From NCBI RefSeq assembly GCF_007991275.1, contig NZ_BJYA01000004.1:1-64000 (forward strand): 64,000 nt of DNA, given 5' to 3'. The position numbers and the translations under genes were made by a program. The notes under the pieces were generated by a model, which did not search any database, was not told the DNA's origin, and saw only the letters and a list, made by a program, of their open reading frames with translations. The stretch comes from Alkalibacillus haloalkaliphilus. GTDB lineage: Bacteria > Bacillota > Bacilli > Bacillales > Alkalibacillaceae. Each line of letters starts with the position of its first letter. Within the stretch, counting starts at the first letter, position 1. This document shows, piece by piece, positions 1 through 10,687 of the stretch.

Positions 1-68
1 GGCCTCAGTGCGTAGCACGAGGAGGCTCACCAGCCGCCCACGGAAAGCGAAGCATTTTGATGGAGCGG
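1..68. repeat. Bacillaceae-type GC-rich intergenic repeat (end fragment)
   Basis: GC-rich non-coding DNA at the left edge. Its last 25 bases (44-68) are identical to 22778-22802, the end of the longer repeat copy next to dapL. From memory, sequence of this style is dispersed between genes in many Bacillaceae genomes; no function is known to me. The left end lies outside the window. Confidence 0.6.
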
Positions 69-79
69 GACTAGAAGCT

Positions 80-120
80 AAACCCGAACGAATTCAAAAT
101 GTGATATCGTTCGGGTTTTC
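80..120. terminator. Bidirectional hairpin terminator downstream of yktA
   Basis: A perfect 12-bp stem (80-91 with 107-118, core AACCCGAACG) with a 15-nt loop, followed by a short T run. It ends the minus-strand yktA transcript and could also stop transcription entering from the left. Confidence 0.6.
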
Positions 121-155
121 TGTATTAACAATTAATTCTGTCCCAGACTCCTTTT

Positions 156-428
156 TTATTTCATCGTTACATTTTCACTCTGTTCAGCTTCTTGTGCTTT
201 TTTGACAACTTTATAAGGTATATAGCCAGAATGTTTTTCAAACTCTTTAAACATTGTTTTTTCCTCATCTTTAGCAGGCACAATATTTTTGAATTTTTTA
301 TAATACTCTAATACTTTCTCTTTTTCTACTTCACCTTCGTATGCTTCTTCTACTGTATTGAAAAATTGCACGATATCCATCACTTGCTCTGTCGACCAAT
401 CTGGATCAATTGGATAATGATAATTCAT
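156..428 (-). CDS. yktA: UPF0223 family protein YktA
   Basis: 90-aa cytoplasmic protein of unknown function. The N-terminus MNYHYPIDPDWS and the central KFKNIVPAKDEEK segment are characteristic of the UPF0223 family (B. subtilis YktA), and the length matches. An RBS (GAGGTGATCAA) precedes the ATG. The gene lies 12 bp downstream of the NPD-family gene and is probably cotranscribed with it. In B. subtilis yktA also lies just beyond pdhABCD-slp-speA, so the position is syntenic although speA is absent. Confidence 0.9.
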   Translation of the reverse strand: MNYHYPIDPDWSTEQVMDIVQFFNTVEEAYEGEVEKEKVLEYYKKFKNIVPAKDEEKTMFKEFEKHSGYIPYKVVKKAQEAEQSENVTMK

Positions 429-440
429 TTGATCACCTCT

Positions 441-1406
441 CTAGCTGTTATTCCACTTTGCTTGTACTTTATTAACTTCATCGTCAATTTGAGTGAAGAA
501 CTGTTGTACAGTAGGAACTTCTTGAATTCTCATAGCAACTTGGCCTGCCCAACCAAACCCTTCTGACTCGACTCCGTCATAAATATAACGTTTATTAGCA
601 TTCCCACTAATATAATCTTTCAATCCTTCATAACCCACTTCTTGTTCTTCTAGTTGTAATATTTGATCAGTCCAGTCGTTTTTGATCGCCCGAGCTGGTT
701 GCCCTAGTGATTTTTTGATTAAGACGGTAGATTGCTCATCAGCTTTTAATAATGCTTGTTTGTAATGTTCATGAGCATGGACACATTCTTTCGTTGCGAT
801 AAATCGCGTCCCCATTTCTATACCTTCTGCCCCTAAAGCTAAAGCTGCCATTAAACCACGTCCATCACTGATACCTCCTGATGCTATAACAGGTATATCA
901 ACCGCATCAACTACTTCAGGTGTTAAAACAAAAGTACCTATATCATCACGACCTAAATGACCACCACCTTCATGGCCAACAACCATGACAGCATCAGCAC
1001 CGAGCTCAGCAGCTTTAATTGCTTGTCGCTTAGCTGCTACCAATACTAATGTTTTAATACCTGTGCCCTTCACTTGGTCTAAAACTGGCTTAGGATTACC
1101 ACCAGTAATTGATATAGCAGGGACTTTTTCTTCTATAGCGATGTTAACTCTCTTTTCAAAAGAGCTATAACCTTGACCAATTGCGAAATTAACGCCATAA
1201 GGTCGGTCAGTCATTTGTTTTACTTTATGTATTTCTTCTCTTAATGCTTCATCACTTGGTAAACTCATTGCCGTAATTTGACCGAGTCCACCCGCATTTG
1301 AGACAGCAGCAGCCAAGTCAGCATAAGCTAAATGGGCCAAACCACCTTGTATGATAGGCCAATCAATACTTAACATGTCTGTCACTTTAGTACGTATTGC
1401 CACCAA
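441..1406 (-). CDS. NPD-family FMN oxidoreductase (nitronate monooxygenase-like)
   Basis: 321-aa TIM-barrel flavoprotein of the 2-nitropropane dioxygenase/FabK superfamily. The N-terminus WPIIQGGL, the central GHEGGGHLGRDD and the phosphate-binding IPVIASGGISDGRG plus GAEGIEMGTRF motifs are typical. Family members oxidise alkyl nitronates or act as enoyl-ACP reductase II (FabK); the sequence alone does not decide, though this length also fits FabK-like proteins. Start is TTG at 1406 or GTG at 1403, both behind AGGGAG. It sits between the SR1 locus and yktA, where B. subtilis has speA. Confidence 0.8.
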   Translation of the reverse strand: MVAIRTKVTDMLSIDWPIIQGGLAHLAYADLAAAVSNAGGLGQITAMSLPSDEALREEIHKVKQMTDRPYGVNFAIGQGYSSFEKRVNIAIEEKVPAISITGGNPKPVLDQVKGTGIKTLVLVAAKRQAIKAAELGADAVMVVGHEGGGHLGRDDIGTFVLTPEVVDAVDIPVIASGGISDGRGLMAALALGAEGIEMGTRFIATKECVHAHEHYKQALLKADEQSTVLIKKSLGQPARAIKNDWTDQILQLEEQEVGYEGLKDYISGNANKRYIYDGVESEGFGWAGQVAMRIQEVPTVQQFFTQIDDEVNKVQAKWNNS

Positions 1407-1462
1407 TTACCACTCCCTTGCTACGTAGTATAGCATTTTTTAATTAGCCATACCAATAAAGT

Positions 1463-1497
1463 AAAAAAGAAAAAGGTACATGGTAAACATGCACCTT
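1463..1497 (-). terminator. SR1 terminator
   Basis: A 10-bp stem (1473-1482 with 1488-1497, one G-U pair) and 5-nt loop, followed on the minus strand by a TTTTTCTTTTTT tract. Confidence 0.75.
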
Positions 1498-1537
1498 AAT
1501 ACTTATTACATATTGCTGTAAGCGTTTGCAATGTTAT

Positions 1538-1648
1538 TTATTTGTTATCCTTTTTACAAGTACAATGACTACTATATAAAACCGTTACCTTTTCATAATC
1601 AAAATGATCAATCACACGCTGGCAGCTTGAACAAACAATTGTACCCAT
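1538..1648 (-). CDS. GapA-binding peptide SR1P
   Basis: 36-aa peptide starting MGTIVCSSCQ and containing EKVTVLY, the signature of the SR1P family. Cysteines at 6, 9, 29 and 31 resemble a small zinc site. In B. subtilis SR1P binds the glycolytic enzyme GapA and promotes the GapA-RNase J1 interaction, so this small frame links to rnjA 10 kb away. The RBS GAAAGGGGA lies 6 nt before the ATG. The gene is short but has a strong family match, syntenic position and its own promoter and terminator. Confidence 0.88.
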   Translation of the reverse strand: MGTIVCSSCQRVIDHFDYEKVTVLYSSHCTCKKDNK

Positions 1649-1693
1649 TCAAATTCCCCTTTCAGACAGTGATATAATAATTAAGTTATTAAT

Positions 1694-1722
1694 AGTATAT
1701 TATGTCATACTAATTATTGCAA
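1694..1722 (-). promoter_or_regulatory. Sigma-A promoter of SR1
   Basis: Minus-strand -35 TTGCAA (1717-1722), 17-bp spacer, -10 TATACT (1694-1699). The spacer contains one of the TATGAYAY repeats annotated separately. Confidence 0.65.
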
Positions 1723-1773
1723 TAGGTTACATAAATTAATTATTTGTATCATACTAATTTACTTAGTATCATA
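1702..1773 (-). promoter_or_regulatory. Candidate CcpN operators upstream of SR1
   Basis: Three same-strand copies of a TATGAYAY motif at 1766-1773, 1746-1753 and 1702-1709, spaced 20 and 44 bp (about two and four helical turns). The last copy overlaps the promoter spacer and reads TATGACATAAT, close to the CcpN box TRTGHYATAYW I recall for B. subtilis, where CcpN represses SR1 on glycolytic carbon sources. The repeats are seen; identity of the regulator is inferred. Confidence 0.45.
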
Positions 1774-1798
1774 TAGTAGTACATTATAAACATAAAAA

Positions 1799-1823
1799 AA
1801 AGAGCGGAATGTTCCGCTCTTTA
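1799..1823 (-). terminator. Terminator of the deacetylase gene
   Basis: An 11-bp perfect inverted repeat (AAGAGCGGAA type arms at 1799-1809 and 1812-1822) overlapping the stop codon, followed on the minus strand by a run of T residues. Confidence 0.7.
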
Positions 1824-2732
1824 ATCGTCTGAAGGTGTTAAAATTAAATCTGGATCTAACATACCGTATCCTTGATCACGTAGGCCTTCAACAATTTCCT
1901 CTAACGCTTCATTTGTCCATTCACGATCATGCATTAACAAGTTTGCACCATCTCTTAATAATGAGTGAGGAACATCGACCTCTGGTGCTTTACCTGTAAT
2001 CATTGCCTCTGCAAGTTTTTCCGCTTCCATATAAGGCTCAAAATAATCGTAGCCATACGTCCAATTCATTAAGAGCATACCTTCATCTTCAACTAAATTT
2101 CGTGCAAAATCAGTATTAGCCCCATGTGGTGCTCTAAAGAACTTAGGCTTTTCTCCCGTAATCTCTTCAATCAGTTCACTTAGGCTAATAATCTCTTCAC
2201 GTTGCTCTTCTTCTGAGATGTTTTGTAAGTTTTGATGACTATAAGTGTGATTTCCAATCGCAAAACCCATCTCATGAATTTGTCTTACGATCTCTTGATC
2301 TTCTTCACTTTCCATGAAAATACCGTTAACGAAAAAGATTGCTGGAGCATCCAGTGCTTTTAATGTTTCTGCCATTTCTAAAGCTTGACCATCTGGCGCG
2401 TCATCAATCGTTAGTAAGACGACACTAGGGTTAGCATCATCTATTGGGGAAAAAGCCCAACTGTCTGACATTTCATATTGAGGCTTTTGGTCTTCTTCAA
2501 CCTCTTCTACTTCCTCTTCTAATTCTTCATCCTTTTCTTCTTCTTGTTCTTGTTCTTCATGGTCTTCTTCAGACTCTTCTTCTCTTACTTCTTCTTGTCC
2601 ATTTTCTTTATCTTCATCTTTTTCTTCAACAGGTTCATCATCTTGTTCGTCTGGTGTTTGTTCTGCTTCATCACTACATGCTGCTAACACCATAAACATT
2701 CCGAGTAATACGATCAAAATAAGTTTTCTCAT
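1821..2732 (-). CDS. Polysaccharide deacetylase (NodB domain) lipoprotein
   Basis: 303 aa. A lipoprotein signal ends at LAAC (Cys19), then an extremely Glu-rich linker (about residues 20-84) and a NodB-homology domain. NodB motif 1 is TIDD (Asp110/Asp111), motif 2 is NHTYSH and motif 3 is RAPHG, so the metal-dependent deacetylase site looks complete. It probably removes acetyl or related groups from peptidoglycan or another wall polymer outside the membrane. The RBS AGAGGGGG is 7 nt from the ATG. It takes the place of the Slp lipoprotein gene found after pdhD in B. subtilis. The acidic linker is suggestive of a halophile's exoprotein. Confidence 0.85.
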   Translation of the reverse strand: MRKLILIVLLGMFMVLAACSDEAEQTPDEQDDEPVEEKDEDKENGQEEVREEESEEDHEEQEQEEEKDEELEEEVEEVEEDQKPQYEMSDSWAFSPIDDANPSVVLLTIDDAPDGQALEMAETLKALDAPAIFFVNGIFMESEEDQEIVRQIHEMGFAIGNHTYSHQNLQNISEEEQREEIISLSELIEEITGEKPKFFRAPHGANTDFARNLVEDEGMLLMNWTYGYDYFEPYMEAEKLAEAMITGKAPEVDVPHSLLRDGANLLMHDREWTNEALEEIVEGLRDQGYGMLDPDLILTPSDD

Positions 2733-2912
2733 GTCTGGTCCCCCTCTGTATGTATAAATCCATTATATAACACTACATTAGGAAATAAATATAACTTTTG
2801 TCGAATTTAATCAAAAAAAATTTCCATGAATTTAAAGTCAAGCATGGATAAAACTAAAAGCAAATTAGTATGACTTGCGTGCATCTTAAGATGAACAGAA
2901 AGGTTGATCATA

Positions 2913-4451
2913 ATGAGAGAATCGGTAACTAAAGTTTTTTATATATCACTTGCTATTGCTATTTTATTTATTGTTTGGGGTGTTGTACCTGAAGAGACGT
3001 GGCCGAATTGGAATTTAAACGAAGTAACAGGTAATATTCAAGGTTTTTTAGTTTCAAAGTTTGGGTGGTTTTACTTACTATCCGCTACTTCTTTTCTTAT
3101 ATTTGCAGCATTTTTAGTCGTATCAAAATACGGGAATATCGTTTTAGGTAAAGACGGAGATGAGCCTGAATATAATTACTTAACTTGGTTCGGAATGCTT
3201 TTCAGTGCTGGTATGGGGATTGGCTTAGTGTTCTGGGGGGCTGCAGAACCTATTTCACACTTTAATGCTCCTCCGTATGATGTGGAAGGACAAAGTGAGG
3301 CTGGACGTGTTGCGATGCGTTATAGCTTCTTCCACTGGGGATTACATCCATGGGGCATATATGCAATTTTAGCTCTTGCTTTAGCTTATTTCCAATTTAG
3401 AAAAGACTATCCTGGCCTAATTAGTAGTACTTTAAAACCATTATTTGGAGATAAGATGGACAACACTTACGGTACTGTTGTTAATACTATTGCTGTTTTT
3501 GCAACAATCTTCGGTGTCGCTACATCTTTAGGTTTAGGAGCGCAACAAATAAGTAGTGGTTTAGGTTTTGTTAACGAAAACCTTGAAAATACTGTTAACC
3601 TCCAATTAATCATCATAGCCGTAGTTACCGTATTATTTATGCTTTCAGCTTTAACTGGATTGAACCGAGGAATTAAATATTTAAGTACAACAAATATTAT
3701 ATTAATGTTTGTTTTATTTGCTTTCATGCTCTTTGCCGGACCAACAAACTTTATTATGAACTATTTCACAACAACACTAGGAAGTTATGTACAAAACCTA
3801 CCTTCTATGAGCTTTAGAACAACACCATTTAGTCCTGAGAACACTGAATGGTTAGAAGGATGGACTATTTTCTATTGGGCTTGGTGGATTGCTTGGGCAC
3901 CATTTGTTGGTATGTTCATCGCTCGAGTATCTAGAGGGCGTACAGTTCGAGAGTTTGTTATTGGGGTATTGCTAGTTCCGACAATCTTTGGTGCGTTATG
4001 GTTTTCAGCCTTTGGTGGTTCAGCGATCTCATTAGAATACCACCATGACATGAACATTCAATCTGTAGTTGAAGAAGTTGGAGAAGAAGGAGCGTTATTT
4101 ACTGTTTTAGAAAATTATCCTTTTTCACTAATTACTACACTTTTAACAATCTTATTAATTAGTACATTCTTTATTACATCTGCTGACTCTGCAACATTTG
4201 TATTAGGAATGCAAACAACAGGTGGAAGTCTCAATCCGAACTTACGAGTTAAGTTATCTTGGGGTGTGGTGCAGTCAGCAACAGCCGCTGTGTTATTATG
4301 GCAAGGTGGATTAGGTGCATTACAAACAGCGTCGATTATTGCCGCATTTCCATTTGCCTTCGTGCTCATATTGATTATCTTCTCACTCGTAAAAGCATTT
4401 AGGGAAGAAGCACGTAATTATCCGTTGAGAAGGAAAAAGCGTGAGGAATAG
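2913..4451 (+). CDS. BCCT-family glycine betaine/choline transporter (first copy)
   Basis: About 512 aa with roughly 12 membrane segments, a betaine-choline-carnitine family sodium- or proton-coupled osmolyte importer. Family landmarks are GMLFSAGMGIGLVFWGAAEP near residue 95 and FYWAWWIAWAPFVGMFIARVS near residue 320, the latter holding the aromatic substrate box. ATG at 2913 is chosen over an in-frame TTG at 2904 because AGAAAGG ends 9 nt before it. It is monocistronic. The C-terminus is short and basic. The exact substrate cannot be read from sequence; it resembles OpuD/BetT-type carriers. Confidence 0.88.
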   Translation: MRESVTKVFYISLAIAILFIVWGVVPEETWPNWNLNEVTGNIQGFLVSKFGWFYLLSATSFLIFAAFLVVSKYGNIVLGKDGDEPEYNYLTWFGMLFSAGMGIGLVFWGAAEPISHFNAPPYDVEGQSEAGRVAMRYSFFHWGLHPWGIYAILALALAYFQFRKDYPGLISSTLKPLFGDKMDNTYGTVVNTIAVFATIFGVATSLGLGAQQISSGLGFVNENLENTVNLQLIIIAVVTVLFMLSALTGLNRGIKYLSTTNIILMFVLFAFMLFAGPTNFIMNYFTTTLGSYVQNLPSMSFRTTPFSPENTEWLEGWTIFYWAWWIAWAPFVGMFIARVSRGRTVREFVIGVLLVPTIFGALWFSAFGGSAISLEYHHDMNIQSVVEEVGEEGALFTVLENYPFSLITTLLTILLISTFFITSADSATFVLGMQTTGGSLNPNLRVKLSWGVVQSATAAVLLWQGGLGALQTASIIAAFPFAFVLILIIFSLVKAFREEARNYPLRRKKREE

Positions 4452-4510
4452 CGTAAAATGTACAGGCTGTCCTCGGTTGTGGCAGCCTGTTTAGAAAAAG
4501 TATTTCAGGG

Positions 4511-4610
4511 ATTTTTATCAGCGCTCATGATTTTTTATCGGCGCTCGCTGAAATTTATCAGCGCTCATAGAGATTTATCGGCGCTCATGGACCTTTATCA
4601 GCGTTCAAAC
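4511..4610. repeat. Five-unit, 20-bp tandem repeat array (TTTATCRGCGCTC family)
   Basis: Five imperfect units in exact 20-bp register (starting at 4511, 4531, 4551, 4571, 4591). Each has a T-rich head TTTATC, core RGCGCTC and a variable tail. It lies between the convergent ends of the BCCT gene and pdhD. It is non-coding because the period is not a multiple of three. Two further arrays with the same period but other cores occur at 50.9 and 63.0 kb. Confidence 0.85.
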
Positions 4611-4633
4611 TACCACTAACACACAAAACAACT

Positions 4634-4669
4634 AAAAACCCCCCTTGGCACAAGGCCAAGGGGGTTTTT
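4634..4669. terminator. Bidirectional terminator between BCCT gene and pdhD
   Basis: Stem AAAAACCCCC-TTGG paired with CCAAGGGGGTTTTT, with A and T tracts on both sides. It ends the pdh operon and can also stop the convergent BCCT transcript. Confidence 0.8.
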
Positions 4670-4674
4670 GATCA

Positions 4675-6084
4675 TTATTTTGCGATGTGGATTGGCATAC
4701 CAATTGCAACTTCAGCTGCTTCCATCACTGTTTCACCTAATGTTGGATGAGCGTGGATGGTAAGAGCTAAGTCTTCAGCTGTCATACCAGCTTCAACTGC
4801 TAAACCTAATTCTGCAATTAAGTCACTTGCATTTGGTCCTACTACTTGAGCACCGATTACTAAACCGTCAGATTTACGTGTCACAAGCTTCACGAAACCA
4901 TCTGAATCATTTAGTGATAGGGCACGGCCGTTTGCACCGAATGGGAATTTAGAAGCTTCTGCTTCAAATCCTGCTTCTTTCGCACTATCTTCAGTATGTC
5001 CAACGCTAGCTAATTCAGGGTCACTGAATACAACTGCTGGAATACCTAAGTAGTCGATTTCTGATTTTTCACCGCTAATAGCTTCAGCAGCAATTTTACC
5101 TTCATAAGAAGCTTTGTGTGCAAGTGGTGGTCCTTCAACGATATCACCAATTGCATAAACGTTGTCTAAGTTTGTACGACACTGCTTGTCGATTTTGATT
5201 AGACCTTGATCATCTAATTCAACGCCGATTTCTTCTAAACCAATTTCATCAGTGTTAGGGCGACGTCCAACTGTAACTAGTAGGTAATCCGCTTCTACAG
5301 TTTTCTCTTCACCTTTAAGCTCATATGTTACTTTAACACCGCTATCTGTCTCTTCAACACCTTGTGCCATTGCGTTTGTTACAACGTCAACACCTTTTTT
5401 CTTCAGGCGCTTTTTCACAAGTTGAGTCATTTGCTTTTCAAAGCCACCCAGAATGTCTTTTTCACCTTCTAGGATCGTTACTTCTGTACCAAAGCTAGCA
5501 TATGCTCCACCAAGCTCTGTACCGATATAACCGCCACCGATTACAACCATTTTCTCTGGAATTTCATCAAGTTCTAAAGCACCTGTTGAATCTAGAACGC
5601 GATCAGAGTAAGGGAATGGCTTTAATTCGACTGGACGAGAGCCAGTTGCTACGATTACGTCTTTGAACTTGTAAGTTTGAGACTGTTTATCGTCCATAAT
5701 TTTAGCTGTGTTTTTGTCTACGAAGTAAACTTCACCTTTTACGATGTCTACTTTGTTCGCTTTTAATAGGCCTTCAACACCGCCAGTTAGTTTATCTACA
5801 ACTTGACCTTTCCACTCTTGCACTTTTGAAAAGTCAACTGATACGTTTTCTGCAACGATACCCATATCATCTGAGCCACTCGCATGTTCATAACGGTGAC
5901 CTGCAGAGATTAGTGCCTTAGAAGGAACACAACCTACGTTTAAGCAAACGCCTCCTAAGTTACCTTTATCAACGATTGTTACGCTTTGCCCCATTTGTGC
6001 AGCACGAATCGCTGCAACATATCCGCCAGGGCCAGCTCCTACTACGAGTGTGTCTACCTCTACCGGGAAATCTCCTACTACCAT
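4675..6084 (-). CDS. pdhD: Dihydrolipoyl dehydrogenase (PDH complex E3)
   Basis: 469 aa, normal length for E3. The FAD site [10 protein letters not shown] is at residues 17-26 and the redox disulfide is Cys47/Cys52 in [13 protein letters not shown]. The NAD site GGGYIGTE and the C-terminal catalytic HAHPTLGE follow. E3 reoxidises the E2 lipoyl groups with NAD+ and may also serve other 2-oxoacid dehydrogenases. It is the last gene of pdhABCD, 5 bp after pdhC, with GGAGG 10 nt before the ATG. Confidence 0.97.
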   Translation of the reverse strand: MVVGDFPVEVDTLVVGAGPGGYVAAIRAAQMGQSVTIVDKGNLGGVCLNVGCVPSKALISAGHRYEHASGSDDMGIVAENVSVDFSKVQEWKGQVVDKLTGGVEGLLKANKVDIVKGEVYFVDKNTAKIMDDKQSQTYKFKDVIVATGSRPVELKPFPYSDRVLDSTGALELDEIPEKMVVIGGGYIGTELGGAYASFGTEVTILEGEKDILGGFEKQMTQLVKKRLKKKGVDVVTNAMAQGVEETDSGVKVTYELKGEEKTVEADYLLVTVGRRPNTDEIGLEEIGVELDDQGLIKIDKQCRTNLDNVYAIGDIVEGPPLAHKASYEGKIAAEAISGEKSEIDYLGIPAVVFSDPELASVGHTEDSAKEAGFEAEASKFPFGANGRALSLNDSDGFVKLVTRKSDGLVIGAQVVGPNASDLIAELGLAVEAGMTAEDLALTIHAHPTLGETVMEAAEVAIGMPIHIAK

Positions 6085-6089
6085 AAAAT

Positions 6090-7385
6090 CTACGCCTCCA
6101 TCATAATTAATTGTGGATCATGTAATAAACGTTTTACATGGTTCATAGCATGCTGTGCTGTTGCACCATCAATGATACGATGGTCGAAGCTTAATGAAAT
6201 AGCTAATACTGGAGCAGCTACAACTTCTCCATCACGCACAACTGGTTCTTCACTAATACGACCGATTCCTAAAATCGCTACTTCAGGATGGTTAATAACT
6301 GGTGTGAACCATTTACCTCCAGCTGAACCAATATTGGTGATTGAACTTGATGCACCTTTCATTTCTTCTGAAGATAGTTTACCATCACGAGCTTTAGTTG
6401 CCAAATCGTTCACTTCACTTGAAATTTGGAACACTGATTTACGATCAGCATCTTTGACGACTGGTACTAATAAACCTTTATCTGTATCAGCAGCAATACC
6501 AATGTTGTAGTAATGCTTCTGAATTAACTCTTCAGTATCATCATCAAATGATGTGTTTAATACTGGGTACTTCTTCAGAGTTGATACTAGTGCTTTAACA
6601 ACATAAGGTAAGTAAGTTAGTTTAATGTCTTGCTCAGCAGCAATTTCTTTAAACTTCTTACGGTGATTAACAAGTTCTGTTACATCAATTTCATCCATTA
6701 ATGTTACGTGTGGCGCTGTCTGCTTAGAATTAACCATTGCTTTAGCGATTGCTTTACGGATCCCGCTAATCTTTTCACGCGTTTCTGGATATTGACCTTC
6801 TAATACAGGCTCTTGTTTTGTTTCACTCGCTGCCTCAGCTGTTTGTTCTCCAGCTTGCTCTTCAGTCGGAGCTTCTGCTTTTTGATCTCCGCTTAAGAAT
6901 GTATCGACATCTTCTTTTAAGATACGACCATTTTTACCTGAACCTGATACTTGACGAATATCTACTTCATTTTCACGAGCATATTTACGAACAGATGGCA
7001 TTGCAATAACACGTTGATCTTCATCTACGTCTGATTCATTGCCACCGACTTTTTCATCCGAGTCCGTTTTAGCCTCTTGTTTTTCTTCTTTTGGTTCTTC
7101 TTTAGGCTCTTCTTCTTCAGCATCATCAGAACCTTCATCTTCATAACCTTCCGCGTCGATCTTTACAATTGTATCGCCTACAGTCGCAACTTCACCTTCA
7201 TCTACTAGTACATCACTAACTGTACCTTCAACTGGTGAAGGAATTTCAACAACTGCTTTGTCGTTTTGAACTTCACACAATACATCGTCTTCTTGAATTT
7301 CATCACCAGGTTTAACAAACCATTTGGCAATTTCACCTTCATGTATACCTTCACCGATATCCGGTAGCTTAAATTCAAAGGCCAC
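6090..7385 (-). CDS. pdhC: Dihydrolipoyl acetyltransferase (PDH complex E2)
   Basis: 431 aa. One N-terminal lipoyl domain (lipoyl Lys43 in QNDKAVVE), a Glu/Lys-rich linker (about 80-120), a peripheral-subunit binding domain near 128-160, a second linker and the catalytic domain ending in DHRIIDGA with the HxxxDG active-site histidine. It transfers acetyl from E1 to CoA and forms the complex core. The start is GTG, preceded by AGGAGGG. It lies between pdhB and pdhD in the operon. Confidence 0.97.
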   Translation of the reverse strand: MAFEFKLPDIGEGIHEGEIAKWFVKPGDEIQEDDVLCEVQNDKAVVEIPSPVEGTVSDVLVDEGEVATVGDTIVKIDAEGYEDEGSDDAEEEEPKEEPKEEKQEAKTDSDEKVGGNESDVDEDQRVIAMPSVRKYARENEVDIRQVSGSGKNGRILKEDVDTFLSGDQKAEAPTEEQAGEQTAEAASETKQEPVLEGQYPETREKISGIRKAIAKAMVNSKQTAPHVTLMDEIDVTELVNHRKKFKEIAAEQDIKLTYLPYVVKALVSTLKKYPVLNTSFDDDTEELIQKHYYNIGIAADTDKGLLVPVVKDADRKSVFQISSEVNDLATKARDGKLSSEEMKGASSSITNIGSAGGKWFTPVINHPEVAILGIGRISEEPVVRDGEVVAAPVLAISLSFDHRIIDGATAQHAMNHVKRLLHDPQLIMMEA

Positions 7386-7412
7386 GATTATACCCTCCTA
7401 TTCTAATTATCA

Positions 7413-8390
7413 TTAAAAGTTAATCGATTGTTTCGCTTTCTCAACAATATCTTTATGATTTGGTAACCATACTTCTTCTGCTTCTGAGAATGGATACACT
7501 GTATCAGGTGCCGTTACACGAAGAACTGGTGCTTCTAGGTGTAAAATAGAACGCTCTTGAATCTCTGAAACAATGCTAGCTGCAATACCTGCTTGCTTTT
7601 GAGCTTCTTGAATAACGACAGCACGATTTGTTTTCTCTACTGATTCAATAATAGTATCGATATCAACTGGAGCTACTGTACGTAGGTCAATAACTTCTGC
7701 CTCAATACCTTCTTCTTTTAATTCATCAGCTGCTTTTAATGCTGCATGTACCATCGCGCCGTAAGCAACGAATGTAATGTCGTTACCTTCACGCTTAACG
7801 TTCGCTTTCCCTAAGTCGATTGTGTACTCTTCTTCAGGTACTTCTTCACGGAATGAACGATAAAGCTTCATATGTTCTAAGAAAATAACTGGATCATTAT
7901 CACGAATAGACTGAATTAATAAACCTTTTGCATCGTAAGGGTTTGATGGAATAACTACTTTAAGTCCTGGTTGTTGTGCCATTAAACCTTCTAAACTATC
8001 TGCGTGCAATTCAGGTGTGTGTACACCACCACCAAAAGGTGAACGGATTGTCATTGGTGCATTCCAACGACCGCCAGAACGATAACGCATACGAGCAGCT
8101 TGACCACTTACTGCATCCATTGCTTCAAACACGAAGCCGAAGAATTGAATTTCAGGAACAGGACGCAAATTTTGAGTTGACATACCAACTGCTAGTCCGA
8201 TAATACCTGACTCAGCTAATGGCGTGTCAAATACGCGCTCTTCTCCGAATTCTTCTTGTAAACCTTCAGTTGCACGGAATACACCGCCGTTTTGGCCGAC
8301 GTCTTCACCGAACACAAGGACGTTTTCGTCATTTTTTAATTCCGTGTGAAGGGCATTAGTAATTGCTTGAATCATCGTCATTTGTGCCAT
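7413..8390 (-). CDS. pdhB: Pyruvate dehydrogenase E1 beta subunit
   Basis: 325 aa starting [10 protein letters not shown], near-identical in style to Bacillus PdhB. It contains the transketolase pyrimidine-binding core ([23 protein letters not shown]) and C-terminal transketolase domain. It pairs with PdhA to form the thiamine-diphosphate E1 that decarboxylates pyruvate. It lies 3 bp after pdhA; GGAG sits about 12 nt upstream of the ATG, so translational coupling to pdhA is likely. Confidence 0.97.
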   Translation of the reverse strand: MAQMTMIQAITNALHTELKNDENVLVFGEDVGQNGGVFRATEGLQEEFGEERVFDTPLAESGIIGLAVGMSTQNLRPVPEIQFFGFVFEAMDAVSGQAARMRYRSGGRWNAPMTIRSPFGGGVHTPELHADSLEGLMAQQPGLKVVIPSNPYDAKGLLIQSIRDNDPVIFLEHMKLYRSFREEVPEEEYTIDLGKANVKREGNDITFVAYGAMVHAALKAADELKEEGIEAEVIDLRTVAPVDIDTIIESVEKTNRAVVIQEAQKQAGIAASIVSEIQERSILHLEAPVLRVTAPDTVYPFSEAEEVWLPNHKDIVEKAKQSINF

Positions 8391-8393
8391 GGT

Positions 8394-9870
<1,477 letters not shown>

Positions 9871-9903
9871 AAAAAAAGTGCATACTCTTTTAAAGTATGC
9901 ACT
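9871..9903 (-). terminator. Terminator of ykyA
   Basis: Stem AGTGCATACT (9877-9886) with its complement at 9894-9903, followed on the minus strand by seven T residues. Confidence 0.8.
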
Positions 9904-9921
9904 GTATTACAACACCTATTG

Positions 9922-10578
9922 TTACTCAACAAACTCCACTTCTAATTCAACCGCATCATAAAAGTCGCGTTTCATATCGTTAAACTCACTCGTACGTTGA
10001 TTAAATGCCTCTTGTGCTTCTGTAATTTCATCATAACTATTATTAACAAGGTCAACTTGTTCATCTAATGTTTCACTTTCTAGCTCTTCATCTAATAACA
10101 TCTCGTAAAGCTCTTGGTCATAATCTAACGACTGCATATAAGCGTCATACAGACTTACGAAAGCTTCATAACGTTCATCCATCTTTTCAACCATTTCATT
10201 TGCTGCAGGTTGAGCCTCTTCATCTAAATCTTCTACGTACTGTTCAACTTGGTCGAACTCTTCTTTAGCAGCATCAATACTGTCCATTTCCTGTTCCATT
10301 AGTTGACGGCGTTCCTCTAATAATTCTAACGCTTCATTTACAGTACCTTCTATTTCATCTAACTCATCCATATTAACTTCGATCATTTCATTATACAGTT
10401 CATGTTCTTGTTGCTCGATTTCCACTAGCTCGCTTTGTGCTTCATGGAATTCTTCTTCTAGTTCAACTGATGTTTCAAGGTGGTCATAAATATTTTCCGC
10501 TGCTTGATTTCCACCATTACATGCAGCTAGAACGATTAAACTTAATGCTAGAATGGCTGTTAATAATATCTTTTTCAT
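9922..10578 (-). CDS. ykyA: YkyA-like cell-wall-binding lipoprotein
   Basis: 218-aa lipoprotein (lipobox LAAC, Cys20), then almost entirely acidic heptad-like helix (Glu/Gln/Leu repeats) typical of the YkyA family of putative cell-wall-binding proteins. In B. subtilis ykyA also lies between def and pdhA. The ATG at 10578 begins the signal peptide and has AAAGAGGGA upstream; the frame remains open further upstream, but that part is not a signal sequence. The molecular role is unknown. Length and place match the family. Confidence 0.85.
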   Translation of the reverse strand: MKKILLTAILALSLIVLAACNGGNQAAENIYDHLETSVELEEEFHEAQSELVEIEQQEHELYNEMIEVNMDELDEIEGTVNEALELLEERRQLMEQEMDSIDAAKEEFDQVEQYVEDLDEEAQPAANEMVEKMDERYEAFVSLYDAYMQSLDYDQELYEMLLDEELESETLDEQVDLVNNSYDEITEAQEAFNQRTSEFNDMKRDFYDAVELEVEFVE

Positions 10579-10659
10579 CGACTGATCCCTCTTTCTTAAC
10601 CTCGTCTCTTTATTCCGATACCTATTATACATCTTAGCTAAACAAAAAATGAAGTATAC

Positions 10660-10687
10660 TTTACATTTTTTGTTCATTTTGTATAAT
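10660..10687 (+). promoter_or_regulatory. Sigma-A promoter toward def
   Basis: -35 TTTACA (10660-10665), 16-bp spacer, -10 TATAAT (10682-10687). The -10 is part of an 11-bp inverted repeat whose other arm (10621-10631) supplies a TATAAT facing ykyA on the other strand. This leaves a leader of about 130 nt before def; a nearer extended -10 (TGATAAAAT, about 10766) is an alternative. Confidence 0.5.

Larger units (their letters stand above)
1463..1687 (-). ncRNA. SR1-type dual-function regulatory RNA
   Basis: Inferred transcript of about 225 nt between a sigma-A promoter (1694-1722) and a rho-independent terminator (1463-1497), with the SR1P peptide frame inside. B. subtilis SR1 is a 205-nt dual-function RNA beside the pdh-slp-speA genes that base-pairs with ahrC mRNA and encodes SR1P. 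Gene order, size and peptide all match. The 5' end is inferred from the promoter. I did not test base-pairing to ahrC, which is outside the window. Confidence 0.75.

Noticed and set aside
2444-2695. Leu-rich plus-strand frame opposite the deacetylase linker
   Set aside because: It is the antisense of GAA/GAG repeats encoding the Glu-rich linker.
5986-6510. 174-codon plus-strand frame inside pdhD/pdhC
   Set aside because: Antisense to two highly conserved genes, no family resemblance, no ribosome site.
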